64,000 nt of DNA from Talaromyces rugulosus. Its lineage: Eukaryota; Ascomycota; Eurotiomycetes; Eurotiales; Trichocomaceae. The stretch spans positions 3,968,001 to 4,032,000 of the forward strand of contig NC_049561.1 of NCBI RefSeq assembly GCF_013368755.1, written 5' to 3'. Position 1 is the first letter of the stretch. The number at the start of each line of letters is the position of its first letter. Positions 31,416-41,609 of the stretch are shown one piece after another. Below the pieces are notes generated by a model. The model did not search any database and was not told the origin of the DNA. It saw only the letters and a list, made by a program, of their open reading frames with translations. Made by a program: the position numbers and the translations under genes.

Positions 31416-33857
31416 ATGAGCGGATACGGGAACAACCCGTATGCCCACGGCCAGGGCAATCAATGGTACGGCGAGGAGATGGTCGAGATGGACGAGCGCG
31501 ACCAGCAGCAGCAGCACCAGCGTTCCGAGAGCTACGACCGAGTCGCTCCGAGAGCCGCCGTCAAACCCGTCCGGCCGGGCCTCGCCCTGAACAACAGCAA
31601 CTACAGCAGCAACAACATCAGCACCACCACCACCGCCGTCGCCAGCACCGACTACAACGGCCCCTACACCCCCTACAGCCCGTATAGGAGGTCCATGGCC
31701 GAGTCCTTCGTCACCAGCCCCGGCGACTCGCGGTCCGCCACCCCGTCTCTGGTATGCACCTATCCACTCCCCTTCCCACCTTTTTCCTCACATTTTCCCC
31801 CTAACAGGCCACCCTAAAGTACCAGAATCATCACTTTCAGAGCCACGCCAGCTTGACTGAGCTCGTGAGCCAGCCCTCATCCCCCGTGCTCGCCAAAGAC
31901 TGGGTGCAGCCCGGCTCTATTGCCCGCCTGCATGACCGCGACGATGCCGATATCTGGAAGGGCTGGAAGCGATGGCTGTTCCATCTCGTGCCCATCCTGA
32001 CCTTTGCCAACATGGGCCTGTACATCGCCTACCTGGCTCTCCGCATTGCCTGCGTGATCTTCGCCCAGAATGTCAACCACATGGCCTTCCCCGGTGCCTG
32101 GGTTTTTATTGCCATTGAAATCGCCGTGTCTATTCCCTCGCTGATGCACAACTGCTGGACCATGATGGCCATGAAGAAGAGATCCCGTGCCAAGCTGAGG
32201 CTGACTGGTGACGAAGTCCCCACCGTTGATGTCTTCATCACCTGCTGCGGTGAGGAAGACGACGTTGTCATGGACACCTTCCGTGGCGCCCTGGACCAGG
32301 ACTACCCTCGCGACCGCTTCCGTGTCATCTTGCTCGACGATGGTGCGTCTGCCAGTCTGGAAGATGCTGTCAACCAACTCGGACAGACCCATCCCAATGT
32401 CTTTTACATGGCCCGGAAGAAGATCCCCGGTGTCCCCCACCACTTCAAGGCCGGTAACCTCAACTACGGTCTTGACCAGACTCGTCTGCTGCCAGGAGGC
32501 GCTGGCCAATTCATGGCTGCTCTCGACGCTGACATGGTGAGTAACAACACAATCTCTTGTCGTTAATTTACAGTAGCAAACTGACACGTCTTCCCCCTTG
32601 CAGATTCCAGAGCAGGAATGGCTCCGCGCCGTTCTTCCCCACCTACTCATCGACCCTAAGATGGCCCTTGCATGCCCTCCGCAGCTGTTTTATAACACCC
32701 CGCCTTCGGATCCTCTTGCCCAGAGCTTGGACTTTTTCGTCCACGTCATCGAGCCAATCAAGGACGCAATGGGTGTCGCCTGGTGCACTGGTTCTGGTTA
32801 TATTGTTCGCCGTGACGCTCTCGACGAAATTGGCAACTTCCCGCTCGGCTCTCTTGCTGAAGATGTCGCAACCTCGACTCTCATGCTCGGCAAGGGATGG
32901 CACACCGCATACGTTCACGAGCCGCTCCAGTTTGGTACTGTCCCCGATGACTACGGCTCCCACTTGAAACAGCGTACTCGTTGGGCCATTGGAACCGTTG
33001 ATACTGCTGTCAAGCTCAAGTTTTCTCTCTTTGGCGAGGCTGTGCGCCAAATGAGCGTCGCCCAGCGCTTTTCCGGTTTCCTCTATGCTACGCTGAGTGT
33101 CTACACCATCTTGCTCACTGCCTCCATGTTTGCCATTCCCATTATTCTCTTGTGGGGTAAGCCTCTTGTGGCCTATGCCAATGACGAGCAGCTCCGATGG
33201 CTCATGCGTGCCTGCTTTGCTGCCACCCTGTCCAACCGTCTTTGCGAGTTTGTGCTCTTCATCCCTGCCGGTTACCACACCGGACAGCGTGGATCTCGCT
33301 ACCAGCTTTGGATGGCCCCTTATATCGCCTTGTGCATTGTCCGCGCCTTTATCCTGCCTACATGGCTCGGCGGTCAAGCCCAAGCCTTCAAGCCGACTGG
33401 TTCGCTGAGCTCAGCTCTCGAGGAACGTGACCCCAAACGCAGAAAGAACATGTTTGTTCGTTTGACGACGATCCTGTTCAACTACATGGCTATCTTTCAC
33501 CTATCGTTTGTATACGTGACTGTGGCAGCTGTCATTTTGTCGTCGTATCGCTGCTTCTTCCAGCAGTCTGGCTTCAAGGACGTGTTTATTTGTCTCATGA
33601 CGCATGCATTCTGGCCGCCGTGCACTTTCCTGTTTATTTGCACCTCGCTTTGGATTCCTGTCTCGTATGCCATCGACCCCCCATCGATGCCAGACCGGGA
33701 GGACCTGTTGAAACGCGACTCCAAGACCGGCGTTGCCCACCCCACAAGTAAGAGCAAGCGCATCGCCTTTGGCGGACAAGCCGCCTGGTTCGAGCTCGAG
33801 TACACGGTGGCTACAGCCTGGACCATTGTGGTCTTTGTCTACTCTTTCTTCTTCTAA
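31416..33857 (+). CDS. tft1: GT2 cellulose-synthase-like glucan synthase (Tft1/CelA-type)
   Basis: Processive membrane glycosyltransferase of about 772 aa. Three exons (31416-31751, 31808-32536, 32604-33857) keep frame with two clean introns. The N terminus (about 110 aa) is cytosolic, rich in Gln, Asn, Ser and Tyr. Two membrane helices follow, then the catalytic GT2 domain with DDG (nucleotide binding), DAD, the AED of GSLAEDVAT and the QRTRW motif, and then about five C-terminal helices. This D, DxD, D, QxxRW set defines processive beta-glycan synthases. In Aspergillus the closest described enzyme is Tft1 (CelA), needed for mixed-linkage beta-1,3/1,4-glucan in the cell wall. The neighbouring GH12 gene is divergent, and GH12 enzymes can cut such glucans. 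GT2 family is certain; product is inferred from family resemblance. Confidence 0.9.
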
Positions 33858-34508
33858 TTGTACGATGACCTTATGAATATATATTTTATTATCGCCTCAC
33901 CTCGTTCCAGATCACCGGGGACAAGCCATGATGGCCTTTTGACGTTTGATCGAGACTTTTCAAATATGTGCCATACGTTTGTGCATGTAACACTACTTTG
34001 TTTTTTCAATCTTTCTGGAGTTACCGGGCATTTTCTGAGCAACCTTTTTGTTCTGACAATCATTTTCAAAACTTTATCGAGACATTCTCAAGACTTTCTT
34101 CCTTGATCAGCTTCTCTTCATCTTTCTCTCCTTTTTTTTCTCTTTCTTCTGCTCATAATATTTAAAATGTTGTCTTTGTTACGTATTTTATTCTGGCATT
34201 TATGAGGCGAGAGGAGTGACGCTCGGTATTGGATTATAGGATTAAACCAGAGGTCAGTGTTATTACGGATTCAGATAACGTTTCCAATTAACAGTGCCTA
34301 TTTTACATTTTACATTTCACTTTAATTACATACTGGGTCATTGTAGATGTAGTACGTAGTATGTATGAGGCGTCTGCCTAGCTGCGGGGGAATCGATCGT
34401 CCGATTCAGCCGCATGAAATCAAAACTAATCCAGCCTCGCTTCCTTTCTTCTGTCGTTTTACACGTGTAGAAGGCAGAAACAGATAAAAAAGGTTACTTG
34501 ATACAGCA
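33858..34508. other. Intergenic between GT2 and WD40 genes
   Basis: 3' region of the GT2 gene (T-rich) and promoter of the WD40 gene. No gene supported. Confidence 0.5.
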
Positions 34509-35728
34509 ATGCATATCAAAACAACCTCCATCCTCGCCGAGCCCGTCTCCACGGGTTCAACAAGTGTGGTGGTCACGGCTCTGCAAGTCCTGGGCGAGTA
34601 CGTCGCGATTGCACTAGACAACTCTGAAATCCACGTCTTTGGCCATGACGGAAGCAGGAAACACGTCCTGAACGGCTGTCAGGGAGTAGTATGGACTATT
34701 GCCATGCGCGGAGATTTGCTTTGCGCGGGAGGGGCAGATACGACGATTCGGGTATGGGATCTTTTGACGGGGTATGCTTTTCGTTTTTAATAATATCTCT
34801 TACTTTTTTTCTAAGTAACGGGGTTGTAGGAATCAGGTACATGTCCTGGCTGGCCATACATCTACCGTTCGATCTCTCTTGTTTCTTGAAACCGCGACTC
34901 TCGTTTCCGGCTCGAGGGATGCGTCTATTCGGATATGGGATGTACAAACCGGTGAATGCAAACAGGTCCTAGACAGCCATCATACCGCAACTATTCGTTC
35001 TCTCGCTGCTTCTTCGAAGAGTGATGATGATGTCTTTGTCTCTGGTGGCTATGACGGCAAGGCCTGTGTTTGGGCGGCTACTTCACCAGAAAACGGCAAA
35101 GTCGAATGTCTCCAATCTCTATCTGGTGGCCATGAAGGCGGAATTTACACTGTTTGCATGGCTTATGATGGCGAGGTGGCACTGACCGGAGGAGTAGACG
35201 CTATTTTGCGAGTGTGGGATGTTCGGACGGGGTGAGCTTCCCTTTTTCTTGTGTTTATCTCTACAACTAATAAGCGTATAGAAAATGCTCAGCTGAGCTA
35301 CACGGCCACAAATCCCTCATCAGCAGAATCCAAATCCTGCAAGACCGCCACATTATTATCAGCTCAGACTCTACCGGCGCCATCCACGCGTGGTCTCTAG
35401 CCGCACCACACAATCTGATATACTCGACGCAAACGCACGACAACAGCGTGACAAGCTTCGACGTCGATAAATCACAGAGAATCATCATCAGCGGCGGCGC
35501 AGATGGCGCTGTCAAACTGAGTGACACCGAAACTGGCCAGGTTCTTGGAAGATTGGGTCGGGATGGCCAGGCAGTGTGGAAAGTCGCTTTTGTGGGGGAT
35601 GGGAGAGCGGTGGTTGCGGTCTCAAGAGATAGGAGGACTTTTATTGAGGTGAGTCAGTTGATACAAAAACGGACATTGAGGGATTTGCTGATAAAGGTTA
35701 GATGGTGGAGTTTGAGTTTGGTCAGTAG
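34509..35728 (+). CDS. WD40 beta-propeller protein (Cdc4-like propeller without F-box)
   Basis: Protein of about 352 aa consisting almost entirely of WD40 repeats, so probably a protein-interaction scaffold. Exons 34509-34771, 34830-35231, 35282-35648 and a short last exon 35702-35728 agree in phase. Repeats are marked by GGADTTIRVWD, SGSRDASIRIWD, GGVDAILRVWD and SGGADGAVKLSD, giving about seven blades. The propeller resembles that of Cdc4/Met30-type F-box proteins, which select substrates for SCF ubiquitin ligases, but the protein starts directly with the first blade and no F-box is present. It may therefore act without Skp1 or be another WD40 family. The last exon adds only eight residues; reading through the preceding donor instead would end at 35738. 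Confidence 0.8.
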
Positions 35729-35804
35729 GGTCAAGTAGTAACTGTAGTATATACACCTTCAACTGCTATCTTCCAAATAAGACTTTTTTTTAACCAATAG
35801 TCGA

Positions 35805-36820
35805 TCATGGCAAGCAATATCCCCCATCCACCACAATATCAGCTCCGGTCGTAAAGCTCGAAGCATCCGATGCCAGATAAAGATACGCACCCTTCAACTC
35901 GTCCGGATGTCCTATACGACTAGTAGCATGGATGTCAGGAACGCAACTCAACTCTCTCGTTATATGCTCGGTTTGCACAAACCGCATAGGAGTCTTTGCG
36001 CTGAGCGAGTCTTTGACCTCGTCTGAGCACTCTCCGGTCAACCCACTATCGATGAACCCCGGCGACACCGTGTTTGCGCGGGCGAACCCTGCCCATTCCA
36101 CGGCCAGAGACTTGCCTATGTAGGAGGCTATTAGAAGTTTTCGTTACGCGAAGCAGGAAAAAAGATTCCTCCTCACAGAGATGAATCACCCCGGCTTTGG
36201 ATGTATTATACGCAGCCTGCAAATGCGGCACATTGACAATATGCCCACTCATACTCGCCGTCGCCACGAAACTGCCCGATCTAAAATCATTCAGAACTTC
36301 TCCAGTAATTGTAGTTTTCTCTGCTGCCTGTCGCCGGAAATGCCATCCAGCAGCTCGCGCGCAATAGTACACGCCGTCCAGGTTCGTAGACATGACCTGG
36401 TGGTAATGCGCGACACTGCTGTCAATCACGCCAACCTCGTCCCATGCAATACCGCTATTAGCGACGAAAATATCCAGTCGTCCATTGTAATCGCGCACGA
36501 TTTGTGCAATCACCGCTTCAATGTCTGCTTGCTTGGCCACGTCGACTTGGTATGCGCTGCCTATCTCTCTCTCTCGCTCTCTCTTAGCGTGCTTCAGTGG
36601 ACAAACTGCAAATGAGAATGAGTCGAAATTACATACAACGAACTCCATGGCTCTTGGATATGGTCTCGGCAGCGTCAATGGCTGATTTGTTTCGATTGTA
36701 TAGAATGGCGACGCTGGCTCCGGCTTCGGCGAGGATTTGTGCTATGGCAAAGCCTATCCCTGCGTTTGCGACGCCCGAGACGATTGCCGTTCGACCTTGG
36801 AGCGAGAAAAGGGGGTGCAT
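35805..36820 (-). CDS. SDR, polyol dehydrogenase/sorbose reductase type
   Basis: NAD(P)H-dependent oxidoreductase of about 271 aa. Exons on the minus strand are 36637-36820, 36177-36560, 35983-36115 and 35805-35919. The motifs are GVANAGIG (cofactor), NSGIA, catalytic Ser in TASMSG, YNTSK, and VSPGF, with the C-terminal VDGGY. This resembles the mannitol/arabinitol dehydrogenase and sorbose reductase group of fungal SDRs. The cofactor motif starts SGVANAGIG instead of the usual TGxxxGIG, a pattern seen in that group. The third intron (35920-35982) is 63 nt with no in-frame stop, so retaining it would insert 21 residues before RIGHPDEL, a segment foreign to the family. Convergent with the WD40 gene. 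Family is firm; the polyol is unknown. Confidence 0.87.
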
Positions 36821-37450
36821 TTTTGGTCGGTTTTGTTTTGGAGATCAAAATTGGAGTCAACTGGTGGTCAATATATTTAATTGGGGGTTGGAAGGGATAA
36901 GTTTGTTGGGGTGGGGGACATGGATTGAGCAATTGATCAATGATTTCCTGCCCACGTGGACAAATTGGGAATATGCTGGGTACAATTGACCAATTAATGT
37001 TGTTGTATGGAATATTTCGATGTATTTGTTTTAAATTTTGCCATTCATACCTGTTAATTGAAGCTTGTAGTGAGAATATATAAATCAATTCCAGATGTCG
37101 TATTATCAATCGATGTATATAATCCATATCACATCAATTGATGCGGAACATTTAAACATAACATTGAAAATTGAGGAAACTTCTACATAAACTGATAGTT
37201 AAAAGGGGTATTACTGCGCATACTAGAGAATATTCGATTTTTTTGTTTACACGTCTAATTGTTTCAAAGTTGCCGTCTCCTGTCGATCTCATTCTATGTT
37301 TTCTTTTTTTCTACAAACGGCAAGCCTGTGCGCAGACGCGCTCGCGCTCCAAACAACACTTAAAACCATACTACCATACGATCAAGTGCTCCATTACTGT
37401 CAACACATGAATTTATTTCCTATTTATTTATTATCCGTACAGTAAACACC
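36821..37450. other. Intergenic, AT-rich divergent promoter region
   Basis: 630 bp between divergently transcribed SDR and acidic-protein genes; AT-rich, no gene supported. Confidence 0.5.
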
Positions 37451-38732
37451 ATGTCTGAAAGAAAACGCCCTTTGGCGGATGCCGATCCTAATTGTGAATC
37501 TTCAATGCCCCAAAAATCCCCCAAAGAGAAAGCAAACGCTAGCCCAGGCTCAGCGAAAACCACTGAAGGAGACGAGAACGCTGTCGCGGAACCAAAGTTT
37601 ATTCGTTTGCCCCGACCTATTTGGGATGTCCAAAAAGAAAAATGGGATAAACGAAACGAGCCTAAAGACGGGACTGAAAAGGAGGGCGAAGACGAGGACG
37701 AGAGTGATGATGAGGGTGACGACGAGCAAGATACGTTTGCCACCGACTCCGCACAAGACGATGGTCTCCCTGACTGGGTTTGGTATATATCAGAGGAAGG
37801 CTTGGCCAAGTACACCTACCTGGAGAAGCAGGCTGCCAATCGTGATCAGGATGAGCATGGGCTGTACATTTACAGCAATTTCACTTCCTACGGCGTCAGC
37901 GAGGTAGTTGACAACTGGGTAGGTTACATTCATGGGAATAGTCTTGCAAAATAGCTGCTAATTTGTCACAGTTGAAAGACTTCAACAAAGAAGTTTCAAG
38001 GAGAAAAGTGTCTCCGTGTGCTACATGGGCCCACCTTGAAGGTCTCTCCATGTTTTTACAGCTGGACTATGTTGATATCTGGTTTCGTAAGTTCATCGTA
38101 TCTCCGTATCTCACGGTATACTAACCCATCTCTCTAGAGGGCGATGACTGTCACGGATTCGCTGTAACGATTTCCATGGTTGGCAAGGCTCTCCTGACCG
38201 GACTCTACCTGCTAAAGAATCACAAGTTATCCAATCCCTATCTGCCTGAGAATGGTGGACCCAAGAACATTTCACTTGTTTTGGCTTTATTCGTTGATTT
38301 TATCCAGTCGTGGGACGACATTGGTGGCGACCATTACGGAGAGACTGCGTGGGTGTCCAAGCTTGAGAAGCTGGCCAAGGACAACGGCATTGTCATCAAG
38401 GGGCCGTACAAGTTTCAGGAGCGCACGGAAGATTAGTTCGAGCCCGTGGAACAGATGAAGAAAGTTCGCAACCCTGACCCCATTGATTATGACATCGAAT
38501 ATAGTGATGATTATTCAGTCAAGGGATGGAAAGAAGAAGTATGTCCCCAAATCGATCCAAAGCATATAACGAGACTAACCCTGCCCGAAAAATGCAGTTC
38601 AAGGCCTATACAAAACGGCATGCCCCGAACGGCGGTAAGACAATCGGTGGCACACACTACGATCTCACCAAAATGTCAAAGGCCGAGAAGAGGGGGCTCC
38701 AGGGTGGTGGTGGAAGCTGGGGTTGGTCTTAG
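37451..38732 (+). pseudogene. Acidic protein of unknown function, interrupted by in-frame TAG
   Basis: I do not recognise the family. Exon 1 (37451-37918) encodes a Lys/Pro/Ser-rich start and an extremely acidic run of Glu and Asp (about residues 75-100), then DDGLPDWVWYISEEGLAKY. Exon 2 is 37972-38086 and exon 3 starts at 38138. Frame and splice sites agree up to a TAG at 38434-38436. After this stop the same frame continues with coding-like sequence (FEPVEQMKKVRNPDPIDYDI) to a perfect GTATGT donor at 38539. An exon 38598-38732 then ends in a Gly-rich tail and a second stop. The product is about 294 aa if the TAG ends it, or about 370 aa originally. CAG to TAG would be a single transition. 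No intron long enough to remove the TAG is visible. It may be a truncated but still functional gene. Confidence 0.6.
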
Positions 38733-39194
38733 TTTTGGGCTTGGATTGAATGGTTTCGATTTAAATCTCTTCCCAAGACTCTTGAAATGACTCTTCTCGA
38801 GAGGCAATTTTGGAAAGCCTATACATGTATATCTATTATTCACATATTAATTTGTTTCATCGGATCATTAGTATCAATATTGAAATTATCCGCCAGTTGA
38901 CGGTATTCATAAACGTGCAGCTCCAAATGTGTATTCTCGTTAAGATATATCATCTAGCAGCTTATTCAGCACAATTTCTCCAGCATTGACTTTTAGATAA
39001 ATGCCAACCGAATGTGAAAATGAATCTGATAATATAGATCGTCTAGGCGGTGAGTGGAAATCCTCTTTCATTGGCCCAGAGCGATGAGCCACGTGACTGC
39101 AGAATCGCTATCGCGGCGGAGAAAAAAAAAAAAAAAGTTGCCGCAATCTCTTGAAGACTCAACAATCCACCAACTTCTGGACACCCCACACACA
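38733..39194. other. Intergenic upstream of HAS1, with poly-A tract
   Basis: About 460 bp. A run of about 15 A residues lies at 39122-39136 in the presumed 5' UTR of HAS1, 60 bp before its start. No gene supported. Confidence 0.5.
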
Positions 39195-41348
39195 ATGTCC
39201 AAAGACAAAATGGCGTCTTCAAAGGAACACTCGAAAAAAGTGAAGCGCCGTCACGACACTTCCGAAGACGGGAGCAAATCGTCCAAGCACCGATCAAGCG
39301 AAAAGCAAGACAAGCCCAAGAAGCAAAAGACCGTCCCCGAAGAGACTCAAGATGATCCCGTTGAAGATCCCACCGAATTGGACCAAGAAGTCGAATATGA
39401 GAAAACCGACGAAAGTGCTGAACAGGACAATCTTGCGGACCTCCCATCTGCCAATGCCGTTTCGCTGCCCCAGACCGGCGAGTCCATGCCGGTCAAATTT
39501 ACCGACCTGACGCTGTCGGAAAAGACGATGGAAGCTATCAAGGAAATGGGATTCGAGACCATGACTGAAATTCAGCAAAGGGCCATTCCGCCTTTGATGG
39601 CTGGTCGCGATGTGCTCGGAGCTGCAAAGACCGGATCGGGGAAGACGTTGGCTTTCGTAAGGACCTTGCCTTGGTTGTTCTCTGGACTGCACTAACAGAA
39701 ATTGTTCCAATAGTTGATCCCTGCCATTGAATTGCTACACAGCCTGAAGTTCAAGCCTAGAAACGGTACCGGTGTGCTTATCCTGTCGCCGACCAGAGAG
39801 CTTGCGCTGCAGATTTGGGGTGTCGCTCGACAATTGCTGGACAAACACACCCAAACACATGGAATTGTGATGGGAGGAGCCAACAGAAGAGCAGAAGCTG
39901 AGAAAATTGAGAAGGGTGTCAATTTGATGGTCGCAACCCGTACGTTAGTGACAATAACTTTTTTTATCTCACGACTAACACTTCATAGCCGGACGCCTAC
40001 TCGATCACTTGCAAAATACAAAGGGATTCGTATTTAAGAATCTGCGCCAACTTGTTATAGAGTGAGCCAATCATTTCCCAAATTTCTGGACATGATCAAC
40101 TAACACCCTACAGTGAAGCGGATCGTATTTTGGAAATCGGTTTCGAAGACGAAATGAAACAAATTATCAAAATCCTCGGCAACGGAGAACGACAGACATC
40201 CCTCTTCTCGGCCACACAGACGACCAAAGTCGAAGATCTGGCCCGCATCTCGCTCAGACAAGGCCCGTTGTATATTAACGTCGTGCCACGTCTTGAAAAC
40301 GCCACTGTCGACCGACTCGAACAGGGCTACGTAATGTGTGAACCGGACAAGCGATTCCTTTTGCTATTCTCTTTCCTGAAGAGGAACCTGAAAAAGAAGG
40401 TCCTTGTCTTCTTCTCGAGTTGCAACTCGGTCAATTACTACGTAAGTACTTGAATGGTTTACCAACTCTTGTTTGACGCAGCTAATTTCCATAGTCCGAG
40501 CTCCTCAACTATATAGATCTTCCGGTATGATTAACCCTAGGCGGCTATTGGTTCCCACTGACTCTCCTAGGTCTTGTCGATTCATGGCAAACAGAAACAG
40601 CAAAAACGCACATCCACCTTTTTTGAGTTTGTTAACAGCGAGAGAGGTATCCTTATCTGCACTGATGTGGCTGCACGAGGTCTTGATATTCCCGAGATTG
40701 ATTATGTTGTCCAATATGATCCTCCTGATGTAGGTTTCATCACTGTCCCTCAAAAAACATTATTGACATTATTTAGGACCCACGCGACTACATCCACCGA
40801 GTCGGTCGTACTGCTCGTGGCGCCAAAGCAAAGGGTCGCAGTCTGATGTTTTTGCAACCGTCCGAAATGGGATTCCTCACGCATTTGAAAGAAGCAAAAG
40901 TACCGGTCGTCGAATTCGAGTTCCCGCAGAAGAAGATTATCAACGTTCAATCCCAACGTAAGTTGCCTGACTATATTTTGTGATAACAGTGACTAACATG
41001 TGTCTGCTTAATAGTTGAAAAACGTGAGAACATAAATCTTGTAGCGTACATGACAAACGAACTAACATCTTCACAGTTATCTCCCAGAATTATTATCTCA
41101 ACAAATCCGCCAAAGAAGGCTATCGCTCGTACCTCAACGCATACGCATCACACTCTCTGCGTTCGGTATTCGACGTCAACAGACTGGATCTTGTCAAGGT
41201 TGCAAGGAGCTTCGGATTCTCTACACCACCCAGAGTTGATATCACACTCGGAGCCAGCATGAGCAGGGACAAGAAGGCGCCAACAAGGAGAGCATACGGT
41301 AGCCAGCCCAAACAGGCGGCCCGCTTCAAGCGGAAGCGTGATGACTGA
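39195..41348 (+). CDS. HAS1: DEAD-box RNA helicase Has1 (ribosome biogenesis)
   Basis: Nucleolar ATP-dependent RNA helicase of about 590 aa needed for 40S and 60S subunit assembly. A Lys/Ser/Glu-rich N-terminal tail (about 100 aa) precedes the Q motif ([14 protein letters not shown]...TEIQQRAIP). Then come [32 protein letters not shown] and HRVGRTAR. The C-terminal block [23 protein letters not shown] followed by [17 protein letters not shown] is diagnostic for Has1 over other DEAD-box proteins. Nine exons are needed: 39195-39656, 39714-39939, 39989-40061, 40114-40441, 40495-40524, 40571-40729, 40777-40957, 41015-41023 and 41077-41348. Two are very small (30 and 9 nt) but are required to keep [19 protein letters not shown] and SQLEKLISQNYY intact. 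Housekeeping gene, unrelated to neighbours. Confidence 0.94.
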
Positions 41349-41609
41349 TTGTACTGACCAAAAGTTTGTCTTTTCTTGATTTACTATGGGAGCATATTGT
41401 CTGGAGTTGGGTGTATATTTTCTAGGTTTACTATATAACTATGAAGCTGTAATTCAATTCTGATGATGACTGGTTTTCGACAGTATAGCTCTTGTGGAAC
41501 ACGTTCACGAGAAGGATTGCCTGTAGATAACTGTTCTGGTCTACTCCATTCAAAATTACCTGATAAACTAAGACCTATACACCCATTCACTGCACGCCTA
41601 TGAAAAAAC

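Noticed and set aside
38401..38436. An intron that would remove the in-frame TAG of the acidic-protein gene
   Set aside because: The only GT-AG pair around the stop spans 31 nt, is too short, and shifts the frame into another stop.
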